From: Cerasicoccus maritimus
Lineage (GTDB): Bacteria > Verrucomicrobiota > Verrucomicrobiia > Opitutales > Cerasicoccaceae
Length of the DNA stretch: 64,000 bases
Direction: 5' to 3'
NCBI GenBank assembly: GCA_031296935.1
Contig: JAVDPD010000012.1
Coordinates: forward strand, 1-64,000
Made by a program: the position numbers and the translations under genes. Below are positions 16,448 through 25,200 of this stretch, piece after piece. Within the stretch, counting starts at the first letter, position 1; the number at the start of each line of letters is the position of its first letter. The notes beneath the pieces were generated by a model. That model was not told the DNA's origin and did no database searches. It saw only the letters and a list, made by a program, of their open reading frames with translations.

Positions 16448-17923
16448 CTAACTTTCCTTAAACTGCGTGACCAGCCCGGTGATGGTCGCCTTCGCGTCGC
16501 CGTAGAGCATGCGCGTGTTCGGCATCAGGAAGAGCTTGTTCTGCAGTCCGGAGAAGCCGGCACCCTTACCGCGCTTCAAGCAGAAGCAGGTCTTGGCGTG
16601 GTGCGCGTTGATGATCGGCATGCCGTAAATCGGGGAGCCTTCGTCTTCGGCGGCGGCGGGGTTGACCACGTCGTTCGCGCCGATGACCACCGCCACGTCG
16701 ACCGTTTCCATGGTCGGGTTGACGGCGTCCATTTCGCAAAGCTGCTCGTATTCCACGTCGGCTTCGGCGAGGAGCACGTTCATGTGGCCGGGCATGCGGC
16801 CCGCGACCGGGTGGATCGCAAAGCGGACTTCCGCGCCGTTGTTTTCCAGCAGCTCACCGAGCTCCTTCACGGCGTGTTGCGCCTGCGCAACGGCCATACC
16901 GTAACCCGGGATGAAGACCACGCTCTTGGCGGCTTCCAAAATGTAATACGCGTCTTCCGCGCTGATCGGCTTAAGCTCGCCTTCGGTCTCACCGGCCGAC
17001 GATTGCTGCGTCGCGCCAAAGCCCGAGAAGAGCACATTGCTCAGCGTGCGGTTCATCGCCTTACACATGATCACGGTCAGGATCAGGCCACTGGCGCCCA
17101 CCAAGCAGCCCGCGACGATGAGCACGTTGTTCGCAATGACGAAGCCAGCGAAACTCGCGGCCAAGCCCGAGAAGCTATTGAGCAGCGAAATCACCACCGG
17201 CATGTCGCCGCCGCCAATCGGCATGACGAACATCACGCCCAGCACCAGCGACAACACAATGACGCCAATCAACACTGCCGAAGCCGTGCTGCTCATCGGC
17301 GAAATCGTGAAGACCACACCCGCGCCCACGAGCGCCAAGGCGATCAGGCCGTTGACGGCTTTTTGTCCGCCAAACACTGTGGCCGCGCCGCCGAGTTTAC
17401 CACTCAGCTTGCCCCACGCGTAAATACTGCCGGTAAAGGTCACGCCGCCGATGAGGATCGTCAGGATGATGACCGCCGCCGTAAAGGCGCTCAGCTGAAT
17501 GCCCTCCGGGTAGTGCGTGGCGAGGAAGGAATCGCCGCCACTGGTCAGCGCGCCGACTACGTTTTCCTTGGTTGCCAAGTAGGCTTGGTTGATCGCTTCA
17601 ACGCGGGCAAACTCGGCCCAGCCAACCAGCAAACTGGCGAGGCCGCCAAAGCCGTTGAACAGCGCCACCAGCTCGGGCATGCCCGTCATGGCAACCTTTT
17701 TGGCTGCGACCAGGCCGATGACCGCGCCGATTAAAATGCCGGCAATGATCAGCTCATAACGAATGATGTGGTGGTCGAACATCGTGACCACCACGGCCAG
17801 CAACATGCCGACCGACGAGAGTTTGTTACCCTTGCGCGCGGTGTCGGCGCGCCCGAGCATTTTGATCCCGAAGACAAACAGGATCGCCGCTACAATGTAG
17901 GCGAGATTAACAAATGTTTCCAT
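16448..17923 (-). CDS. pntB: NAD(P) transhydrogenase subunit beta
   Basis: The 491-residue protein is the membrane (domain II) and NADP-binding (domain III) subunit of the proton-translocating transhydrogenase, which drives hydride transfer from NADH to NADP+. About nine hydrophobic segments fill residues 5-275 (e.g. LIAGILIGAVIGLVAAKKV). The C-terminal Rossmann-like domain has VVFIPGYGMAVAQAQHAVKE, FAIHPVAGRMPGHMNVLLAE and VVIGANDVVNPAA, all typical of PntB. Length is slightly above the 462 of E. coli. It is the last gene of the three-gene operon, 6 bp after the small alpha-2 subunit, and ends at a clear terminator. Confidence 0.97.
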   Translation of the reverse strand: METFVNLAYIVAAILFVFGIKMLGRADTARKGNKLSSVGMLLAVVVTMFDHHIIRYELIIAGILIGAVIGLVAAKKVAMTGMPELVALFNGFGGLASLLVGWAEFARVEAINQAYLATKENVVGALTSGGDSFLATHYPEGIQLSAFTAAVIILTILIGGVTFTGSIYAWGKLSGKLGGAATVFGGQKAVNGLIALALVGAGVVFTISPMSSTASAVLIGVIVLSLVLGVMFVMPIGGGDMPVVISLLNSFSGLAASFAGFVIANNVLIVAGCLVGASGLILTVIMCKAMNRTLSNVLFSGFGATQQSSAGETEGELKPISAEDAYYILEAAKSVVFIPGYGMAVAQAQHAVKELGELLENNGAEVRFAIHPVAGRMPGHMNVLLAEADVEYEQLCEMDAVNPTMETVDVAVVIGANDVVNPAAAEDEGSPIYGMPIINAHHAKTCFCLKRGKGAGFSGLQNKLFLMPNTRMLYGDAKATITGLVTQFKES

Positions 17924-17929
17924 GACGCG

Positions 17930-18235
17930 TTACTCCGGGCGCTTGGCCTTTTCCTTCGGCTTAAACATGCCGAGCATGCGGTCGGTCACCACGTAACCGC
18001 CCACGACGTTAATGGTCGCCAGCACGACCGCCGCAAATCCCAACCAGGGCGCGAGCGCGCCGGCTGTTTCATTGGTGGAGCCCGCCGCGAGGAGCGCGCC
18101 CACAATCGTGATGCCGCTGATCGCATTGGAGCCGGACATGAGCGGCGTGTGCAGCTGCGACGGAACTTTCGCAATCAGCTCGAAGCCGAGGAAAGCCGCC
18201 AGCGTGAAAATAAAAAGAAGTAATACGAGGTCCAT
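17930..18235 (-). CDS. pntAb: NAD(P) transhydrogenase subunit alpha, part 2 (membrane)
   Basis: This 101-residue protein is the small membrane part of the alpha subunit, separate from the NAD-binding part as in many three-gene pnt operons. It has three or four hydrophobic helices (LVLLLFIFTLAAFLGFELIA; ITIVGALLAAG; LGFAAVVLATINVVGGYVVT) and the conserved VPSQLHTPLMSGSNAISG loop. It lies between pntAa and pntB and forms part of the proton channel. Confidence 0.95.
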   Translation of the reverse strand: MDLVLLLFIFTLAAFLGFELIAKVPSQLHTPLMSGSNAISGITIVGALLAAGSTNETAGALAPWLGFAAVVLATINVVGGYVVTDRMLGMFKPKEKAKRPE

Positions 18236-18250
18236 GATTTGAATGGGGTT

Positions 18251-18356
18251 AACTACGAATAGCGCGAATGTTCACAGATCCATCAGGACGCATAGGCACG
18301 GGCAAAAACGCTGCGCCTTGGAGTCAAATCTGCGTCTATCTGCGACATTCGTAGTT
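18251..18356. repeat. Inverted repeat between pntAa and pntAb
   Basis: AACTACGAAT (18251-18260) is the reverse complement of ATTCGTAGTT (18347-18356). The element fills the unusually long 135-bp gap within the operon and may be an inserted palindromic repeat or a processing site. Confidence 0.65.
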
Positions 18357-18370
18357 TTAAACTTCGTTGG

Positions 18371-19498
18371 TTAGGCTTTGAATTTTTCGTGGACGATTTC
18401 GCCGTCGCGGGTGATCAAGCTGCCGCTCAGGATTTCGTCTTCGGTGCGGTAAACAAACGCCTGCTGCTCAGCGTCCCAGAAGTGCTCGATGAAGTTCGCA
18501 AAGTTTGCGCCGAGCATCTGCGTGGCGTCCTTCGGGTAATAGCCCTCGAGGTTTTCCGGGCCAATGATCTTTACGCCGTTTGCCGTAATGACGTCTTCGC
18601 CGACCTTGGAGCCAGCGACGTTGCCACCGGATTCCACGGCGAGGTCCACCACGATGCTGCCAGGCTTCATTTGCTCGAGCACGGCCTCGTTGAGGATCAC
18701 CGGCGCCTTGCGGCCAAAGAGTTTCGCCGTCGTGATGACCACGTCTGCGCGGGCGCAGGCCTTGGCCATTTCGAGGCGTTGCTTTTCCATTTGCTCGGGC
18801 GTGAGCTCCTTTGCGTAGCCCTGGTCGGTCTGGCCAGTGTCGCCGAGGTCCACCTTGACAAACTTTGCGCCGAGCGAGCGGACTTGCTCTTCCACGACGG
18901 GACGGGTGTCAAAGGCTTCCACGCGGGCGCCGAGGCGCTTGGCGGTCGCGATGGCCTGGAGGCCGGCCACGCCCACCCCGATGATGAAAAAGCGCGACGG
19001 GGAAATCGTCCCGGCCGGCGTCATCATCATGGGCAAAATCTTCTGCATGCGGTCCGAAGCGAGCACCACGGCGGCGTAGCCAGCGAGGTTGGCCTGGGAT
19101 GACAGGGCGTCCATCTTTTGCGCAATCGTCGAACGCGGAATCATTTCCACGCTGACGGCGTTGACCTTCTTCGCGGCCAGCTTCTGGATCAGCGCCGACT
19201 CGTTAAAGGGATCGAGGAAACTCAGGTGCAGCACGCCGGTGGGCAGGGTCTCGATCTCCGAATCCTCGGGCTTGCGCACGCGGAGGATAATCTCCGCTTC
19301 TGGCAACGCCTTGGAGCGTTCGGCGACGGCTGCCCCGGCTTGACGGTAGTCCTCATCCGAATAGCCGGCCCGGTCGCCGAGGCCTTGCTCGACGGTTACA
19401 GACAGGCCGAGCCCCGCCAATTTCTTAGCGGATTCGGGAGAGAGTGCGGCGCGGGTTTCCTTAGGGTGGCTTTCGCGCAAAGCGAGTACGCGTTTCAT
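18371..19498 (-). CDS. pntAa: NAD(P) transhydrogenase subunit alpha, part 1 (NAD-binding)
   Basis: The protein (375 residues from MKRVLALRESHPKET) is the soluble NAD(H)-binding domain I of transhydrogenase, related to alanine dehydrogenase. Motifs include TRAALSPESAKKLAGLG, FIIGVGVAGLQAIATAKRLG (NAD-binding glycine-rich loop near 170) and VEAFDTRPVVEEQVRSLGAK. Domain I passes hydride from NADH to NADP+ bound on domain III of PntB. The start at 19498 is chosen because the first residues then match the family; the upstream MRHGIA is an alternative. It is first in the pntAa-pntAb-pntB operon. Confidence 0.95.
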   Translation of the reverse strand: MKRVLALRESHPKETRAALSPESAKKLAGLGLSVTVEQGLGDRAGYSDEDYRQAGAAVAERSKALPEAEIILRVRKPEDSEIETLPTGVLHLSFLDPFNESALIQKLAAKKVNAVSVEMIPRSTIAQKMDALSSQANLAGYAAVVLASDRMQKILPMMMTPAGTISPSRFFIIGVGVAGLQAIATAKRLGARVEAFDTRPVVEEQVRSLGAKFVKVDLGDTGQTDQGYAKELTPEQMEKQRLEMAKACARADVVITTAKLFGRKAPVILNEAVLEQMKPGSIVVDLAVESGGNVAGSKVGEDVITANGVKIIGPENLEGYYPKDATQMLGANFANFIEHFWDAEQQAFVYRTEDEILSGSLITRDGEIVHEKFKA

Positions 19499-19721
19499 GG
19501 CGATACCGTGTCGCAAAAAGTTTTACTAATCAAGCTCGTATTTCACTATTAGAAATTTAACTCAGAGATAAATACAGATTCTGCCGCTCAGTGCATAAAA
19601 CGGCCTCTCACACTTTGGGATTTTATCAGAACGCATTGGGAACGTTAGCTGGCGGCGGCGGCGGGAAATCTTTCTGGAATTCTTGCGTGCCATCGGCGGC
19701 ATTCGTGACCAAGCTAGCCCC

Positions 19722-20675
19722 GTGAGTCAGAAAACAGCTCCTTTAAAATGCGGTGTCGCCGGCGTTGGCTATTTGGGCCAACACCATGCGCGGCTCTACG
19801 CAGCCCTGCCCCAGACCGAGCTCGTCGGCATCTACGACGTCGACCCGAAGCGCGCCAAGAAGATCGCGTCCGAGCACGGCGGCCAAGCTTACACCTCGCT
19901 GGAAGAACTCGGTGCCGCATGCGACGCAGTCAGCGTGGTTGTCCCCACGGATCACCACTGCGCCGTCGCCCAAACGCTGCTCAAGCAAGGCTGCCACCTG
20001 CTCATCGAGAAGCCGCTGTGCACGAGTCTGGAAGAAGCGGAGATTATCCTCGGCGCCGCCAAGGAGGCCGACCGCATGGTGCAGGTGGGCCACATCGAGC
20101 ACTTCAACCCGGTCATGTCGTTCCTGGAAAAACACGTGACCAACCCGCGCTTCATCACCTGCGACCGCCTCGCGCCGTTCAAGGAACGCGGTATCGAAGT
20201 CAGCGTGGTGCTCGACCTGATGATTCACGATATCGGCGTGATCCTGCAGTTGGTCAACTCCCCCCTCGAGCGCGTGGACGCCGTCGGCGTGGACGTGCTG
20301 ACCAAGACTGAGGACATCGCCAATGCGCGCCTGACCTTTGCCAACGGCTGCGTGGCGAACATCAACACCAGCCGCGTGAGCCTGAAGCCGGTCCGCGAGA
20401 TTCGCCTTTTCCAAAGCAACGCCTACCTGTCGCTCAATTTCGCCGAACAAAAGGGCCACCTGATCCGCAAGACCAAGCTCGGTCTGCGCAAAAAAAACGT
20501 CCCCATCGAAAAAGGCGAACCCCTCGCGCTCGAACTGGCTGGCTTTGCCCACGCCGTGCAAAACAGCGCTGCGCCCAAGGTCAGTGGCGAGCTCGGCAAG
20601 ACCGCGCTCGAAGTCGCGATCAAGGTCACCGAAAAGATCCGCGAAAGCGCGGCGAAGGGGAAGACTGAATTATGA
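19722..20675 (+). CDS. Gfo/Idh/MocA oxidoreductase linked to lipid A genes
   Basis: The protein (about 317 residues from a GTG start, MSQKTAPLKCGVAGVG) has a Rossmann fold with CGVAGVGYLGQHHARLY, the EKP motif (LIEKPLCTS) and the family's C-terminal beta-sheet. A Gfo/Idh gene upstream of lpxB resembles GnnA, which oxidises UDP-GlcNAc at C3 so that a partner aminotransferase (GnnB) can make the diamino sugar of some lipid A. No gnnB is in this window, so that role is inferred from position only. No ATG lies upstream in frame; TTG at 19683 is the alternative start. Confidence 0.78.
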   Translation: MSQKTAPLKCGVAGVGYLGQHHARLYAALPQTELVGIYDVDPKRAKKIASEHGGQAYTSLEELGAACDAVSVVVPTDHHCAVAQTLLKQGCHLLIEKPLCTSLEEAEIILGAAKEADRMVQVGHIEHFNPVMSFLEKHVTNPRFITCDRLAPFKERGIEVSVVLDLMIHDIGVILQLVNSPLERVDAVGVDVLTKTEDIANARLTFANGCVANINTSRVSLKPVREIRLFQSNAYLSLNFAEQKGHLIRKTKLGLRKKNVPIEKGEPLALELAGFAHAVQNSAAPKVSGELGKTALEVAIKVTEKIRESAAKGKTEL

Positions 20676-20762
20676 AGTATGAATTCAGAATTATGAAAAC
20701 CACCCACAAGGATTCCACAGAAGATCCCTTTCATAATTCAACCTTCATCATTCATAATTAGA
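20667..20762. repeat. AATTATGAA-type palindromic repeat
   Basis: Forward (GAATTATGAAGTATGAATT, AGAATTATGAAAA) and inverted (TTTCATAATTC, TTCATAATTAG) units fill the gap between the oxidoreductase gene and lpxB. They can form a hairpin and overlap the stop codon of the upstream gene. Confidence 0.6.
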
Positions 20763-20767
20763 TATCC

Positions 20768-21925
20768 ATGCCTGAGCCCATTCAGCTACCGGTGCCGACG
20801 CAGCAGCCGGACTTGCTCATCGTTGCGGGCGAGCACTCGGGAGACCAGCATGCCGCGGAGCTGCTCGACCAGTTGTCCGAGATCAAGCCCGGGCTGACCG
20901 TGTGTGCGCTCGGCGGGGAAGCGTTGTCCAAAGCTGGCGCGCAGGTGATCTTCGACCTCGTGGACCATTCCGTGGTCGGCATTGCCGAGGTGCTGAAAAA
21001 CTACGGCTTCTTTAAAGAACTGTTCGAAAAGGTTGCAGCGTGGATTCGCGAGCACCGCCCCAAGGCGATTTGCTTCGTGGACTACCCGGGCTTCAACCTC
21101 CGCCTCGCCGAGCGCCTCGTCAAAGAAGGCCTCGCAGTCAAGGGCGGCGGCGACATCCCCCTGCTCTACTACATCAGCCCGCAAATCTGGGCGTGGAAGG
21201 GCAAACGCCGCTTCAAGATGGCAAAGCTGCTGGACTCGCTCGGCGTGATTTTTCCGTTTGAAATCGACTGCTATCAGGACACCGACTTGCCGGTGGAATT
21301 CGTCGGCCACCCCTTTGTCGCGAAGGATTTCAACCTCGGCCTACGCTACGAAAAAGGCGCGCCGATCCTGCTCCTGCCGGGCAGTCGGTTGACGCCTGTG
21401 CGCCGCATTTTCCCGACGCTGATCGAGGCCTTTATCGACTTCCATGCCGAGCGCGCCACGAACCGCGCCATCGTGCTCTACCCGAGCCCCGCGGTCAAAG
21501 CGCTGCTCGAAGAGCTCATAGCCGCGCGTCATGGTGCCAAGGATTTGATCAAGCTCATGCCAGCCGATGCGGACATCGCGGCCTCGGCGGTGTTGACCAG
21601 CTCGGGCACGATGTCCCTCAAGGTCGCGTTGGCGGGCATCCCCGGCCGCATCGTTTACCGCGCGAATCCAATCACCTACGTGCTCGGCCGCATGCTCGTG
21701 AAGATTCCCTACCTCGGCATTTCCAACATCCTGCTCGATCGCCCCAGCTACCCGGAGTATCTTCAAGGCGCAGCCAACTCGGCTGTACTTGCCCGCGAGT
21801 TGGCCAAGATCACCGACGGCGACGAGGCGGCCAAAGCAGCGCAAGCCGACGCCCAAGAGCTGCGCAAGCTCCTCGGCGAAGGCCAGGAACACGCCGTCGC
21901 CGCATGGCTGGCAAAGTTTCTATAA
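20768..21925 (+). CDS. lpxB: Lipid-A-disaccharide synthase
   Basis: The 385-residue GT19 enzyme joins UDP-2,3-diacylglucosamine and lipid X into the lipid A disaccharide at the inner membrane. Family segments are clear: LLIVAGEHSGDQHAAELL near the N-terminus, CFVDYPGFNLRLA, YYISPQIWAWKGKR, DLPVEFVGHPF, LLLPGSRLTPVRRIFP and LTSSGTMSLKVALAGIP. Length is normal. It follows the Gfo/Idh gene by 92 bp. Its TAA stop codon (21923-21925) doubles as the left target-site copy of a MITE, so any downstream co-transcription is interrupted there. Confidence 0.96.
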   Translation: MPEPIQLPVPTQQPDLLIVAGEHSGDQHAAELLDQLSEIKPGLTVCALGGEALSKAGAQVIFDLVDHSVVGIAEVLKNYGFFKELFEKVAAWIREHRPKAICFVDYPGFNLRLAERLVKEGLAVKGGGDIPLLYYISPQIWAWKGKRRFKMAKLLDSLGVIFPFEIDCYQDTDLPVEFVGHPFVAKDFNLGLRYEKGAPILLLPGSRLTPVRRIFPTLIEAFIDFHAERATNRAIVLYPSPAVKALLEELIAARHGAKDLIKLMPADADIAASAVLTSSGTMSLKVALAGIPGRIVYRANPITYVLGRMLVKIPYLGISNILLDRPSYPEYLQGAANSAVLARELAKITDGDEAAKAAQADAQELRKLLGEGQEHAVAAWLAKFL

Positions 21926-22086
21926 GAGGGCGTCTAAAAAGTCTAATCGAGTCGGCGAGATGTATTTGGGAGGCAAAATTTCGGCTTCTGAATCGAGGCG
22001 AAACCAGTTTCGTCGAAATGAAGAAATGATATTTTGACCCCGAAGACGCTCTCCGGCGAAGACCAATTGAGTTTTTAGACGCCCTC
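21926..22086 (+). mobile_element. MITE, copy 1 (TIR GAGGGCGTCTAAAAA)
   Basis: The 161-bp element has terminal inverted repeats GAGGGCGTCTAAAAA and TTTTTAGACGCCCTC and no gene. It is flanked by TAA (the lpxB stop codon) and TGA. The second copy is at 50030-50191 in the opposite orientation and is highly similar throughout (e.g. ATCGAGTCGGCGAGATGTAT). The ends and three-base TNA-type flanks resemble IS5-group elements, which would supply the transposase. Confidence 0.88.
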
Positions 22087-22221
22087 TGAGTGAATCAGCC
22101 AAACTCCATCGTCAAAATGCAGCTCAGCAAGTGACATTGCCCGCGTGTTGACGTAACACTGGTTCGTTTGCTTTCAAAATTGATGGACGTGGAAATAGGC
22201 AATGCCCATCCCGCGCAAGGA

Positions 22222-25200
22222 TCACTCCGTTTCGTCTTCGAGTTCGAGCTCCTCGCTTACTTTTTCCATCAGATCTTCAGTCGTAGCTTCCGTATGCGCA
22301 TCGACGATTTGCTGCAATGCATGCGCGGGTTCACGGGCCAGGATCGGGCTCCAGATGCGTTTGAGGTTCCAGCCTTGGCCACGCAAAATTTCCGTTCGGA
22401 AATACTCCCAGGCAATGGGGTCCGGCGTCTTGCGGAAGCGATTGAAATCGATCAGCAACCCCAGCGTGACATCCTCGGGCAGGTCAGGATGCGTCAGGGC
22501 GACATCGACGCAGAAGCCATCATTGCCCCAATGCACCGTGCTGCCGATCTGGCAGTCATCGCGCAAAGCCATGCCGGTCTGCACCGCCAGCTTACTGGGC
22601 GCATCCGTCTCAACGACGTGACACACCGACTGCGCATCTCGCTTCATCGTTTCGAGGTAGTCCTGGTAATTCTCGAACTGCTCCTCAACATACTCCGCAT
22701 AGCGCAGGTAGGCGTAAAGCTGATGGCGTCCGGTGACTTGGCCAGGCTCCGGCATGACGCTGGATCGGTATTCACTGCGGGGAATCGACGTCAGCACGTG
22801 GATGGCTGAACGCGCACGCGTAACCAGCACATTCAAACGACGGTCGCCACCGACTCGCGACAAGGCACCGAAGTTGCGGCGAAACTTTCCGTCCGCATCT
22901 GGCCCAAAGGTCGTGGATATTATGATGTGGTCGCGCTCATCGCCTTGAACGCTTTCCAGATTGCGTACAAATAAGCCTTCAAACGAATCCCGTCCGCGCC
23001 GTATCCGCGCGGCGGCGAGGCGTTCCGCGAAGTCCTTATCCTGCTCGGCGCGATCTTCCAGCGTTTCGATGATCAAGTCGCGCTGGTTGATGTTAAAGCT
23101 CACAACGCCAATGCTTGGCGGGTGTTCCTCATCCAACAACTTCGCGAGCAAATCAACTGCCGCAATGGCTTCGTCCGGGTTCGTCCGCTCTTGGTAAACA
23201 CCATCGACGGAGGTCAGCTTAAGCGGCGCTTGCAACGCCTTGTTGCGAGGATGCCCGGGGATCGGCTGCAAACGGCGACCGTAAAATGCTTCGTTCGAAA
23301 AGCCGATCAATGCCTCATTACGCGAGCGGTAATGCACGTCGAGAAACGCTTCTTCCACATCGAGGTTGAGCGACGCGGAAAGCAAATCCTCCGTCTCGCT
23401 CATTTGCTGCTCGGCCAGCTCTTCAATCGTCTCCGCATCGGTGTCGTCCGACTCCGCGACATTGCTTTCGAAGAAGCGAGTTGGCGGCAGTTGCTTCGGA
23501 TCACCTGCCACCACAACACGCGCCCCGCGCAGCAACACAGGCATGGCTTCTTCCAGGCGACATTGGCTGGCCTCATCAAACACCACTACATCAAACATCT
23601 CGCGCCGCGGAAAGATCTGCGCCACCGTCGAGGGGCCCGCCATCCACACCGGGCAAAGCTCGAACAAAGGATCTCCGCCCTCGATGCCCTCGCCCGTGGC
23701 AATCATCTGCCGCAGCTTCAACGCCTTCTTGCCACGCACATAGAGGCGGTTGCGCAACGCGGCACCATTCGAGTTAAGTCGCGAGCCGGTTGAAGCTAAG
23801 AGCTGCTCCCGCTGACGCTTGTCCCAGCTGCCCACAATGTATTGGCGGACCAAGTCCTGCTTCTCCGCCATGCGGCGACCATACTCATCGAAGGCTGCAT
23901 TAATGCGAGCAGAGTCGATCCGCAACAACTCGGGATCACGCTCCACATAGCGTCGTATTTCATGCTGCAAAGCCAGTTGCTTCAGCTCAATCAATGCCCG
24001 TTCGGCATCGAGTTCGCGTAAGGCAAGTTCGCGCAATGCTGGCTTGAGTGAGTCGGGTATTCTTCCCATCGCATCCTCCAAGCGAATGACTGCCTCAAGG
24101 CAGTCCACATGCTCTCGCCACTGCGCAACGAGGGGGCTCGCGCTTTGGTTACTGCGGATCGCGAAATCGGTGGATTGAATATAGCTGTCCTTAAACAGCA
24201 CCGCCTGCCCCATCGCTTCGATGAATGCCTGTAATGCACGCGCCCGCTGAGCGGACACTTGAAACACCTGAGCAGTCCGGGGTGCCGTCTCCACATCTCG
24301 CAAGCCTTCGCTTATCCGCGACCACAAGTCGGTGGACTCCTCACTGCCACAAGATTCAAACAAGGTGAAGAATTGCTCCAAAGTCGTGAGCGCACGACGC
24401 AAGCTTTTCTCATCGTTCGCCGATAGCGTCGCCTCCGTGATCCGGCTGTAAAAATCAACAAGCCGCCAACGCGCGCGCACACCTTGATAAAATGCAATCG
24501 CCCGGTCCACGCTGTCATCACTCAGCGCCGTCCCCAACTGCTTGAGCACTTCACTCGCGGCCGACTTTTTCTTAAACTGCAGGAAGCGGAAAAAGCTCCC
24601 CTTCGTCGCCGAGTATTCTTCCAATGCGGCAAGACGCTGCATTGCATCGCCAAGCGGCGGAATCGAATTGGAAAGCAGCAACACCCATTCGCGGTTCAGA
24701 TCTTCACGCACGCCTTCGACCACCGAGTGCAGTGTTTTCCACTCATCGAACTTGGCTTCCAGTTCATCGCCAGGAAGCCCAGCCAACGCAGCCGCGAAAG
24801 CAGCATCGCCATCCTCAACGATGGCATTCAGCGATGCCTGAATCGACTCACGTTGCGCCGCCTGATCGAGCAATGCCGCTTGCTCATTGAGAGGCGGCAA
24901 GTCGTCCAGAGATTCCCCATCCACGCCGCCTGCGAGCTGCTTAAGCGGTGTCAGCTTTTCAGTGATCGCGCCGTGCCCCAGTTGGAAATACGTATCGAGC
25001 GTGAGTACTGTATTTTCAAACAACGGATTAGACGAAAGCCGAGCATCGCCAGCCCGCAACATGACTTCACTCACATCCGTCTCATGCGTTTCAACGCCTT
25101 CCAGTGAAACGTCATTGCCGATATCAGAAGGCAGATCACCTGACGCGAGTCGTGAGCAGGCGAACCACTCACCCACCAATTCATGAAAGCTGCGTTCCTG

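Noticed and set aside
16598..17734. 378-residue plus-strand ORF opposite pntB
   Set aside because: It is a His/Arg-rich antisense shadow of a certain gene on the other strand.
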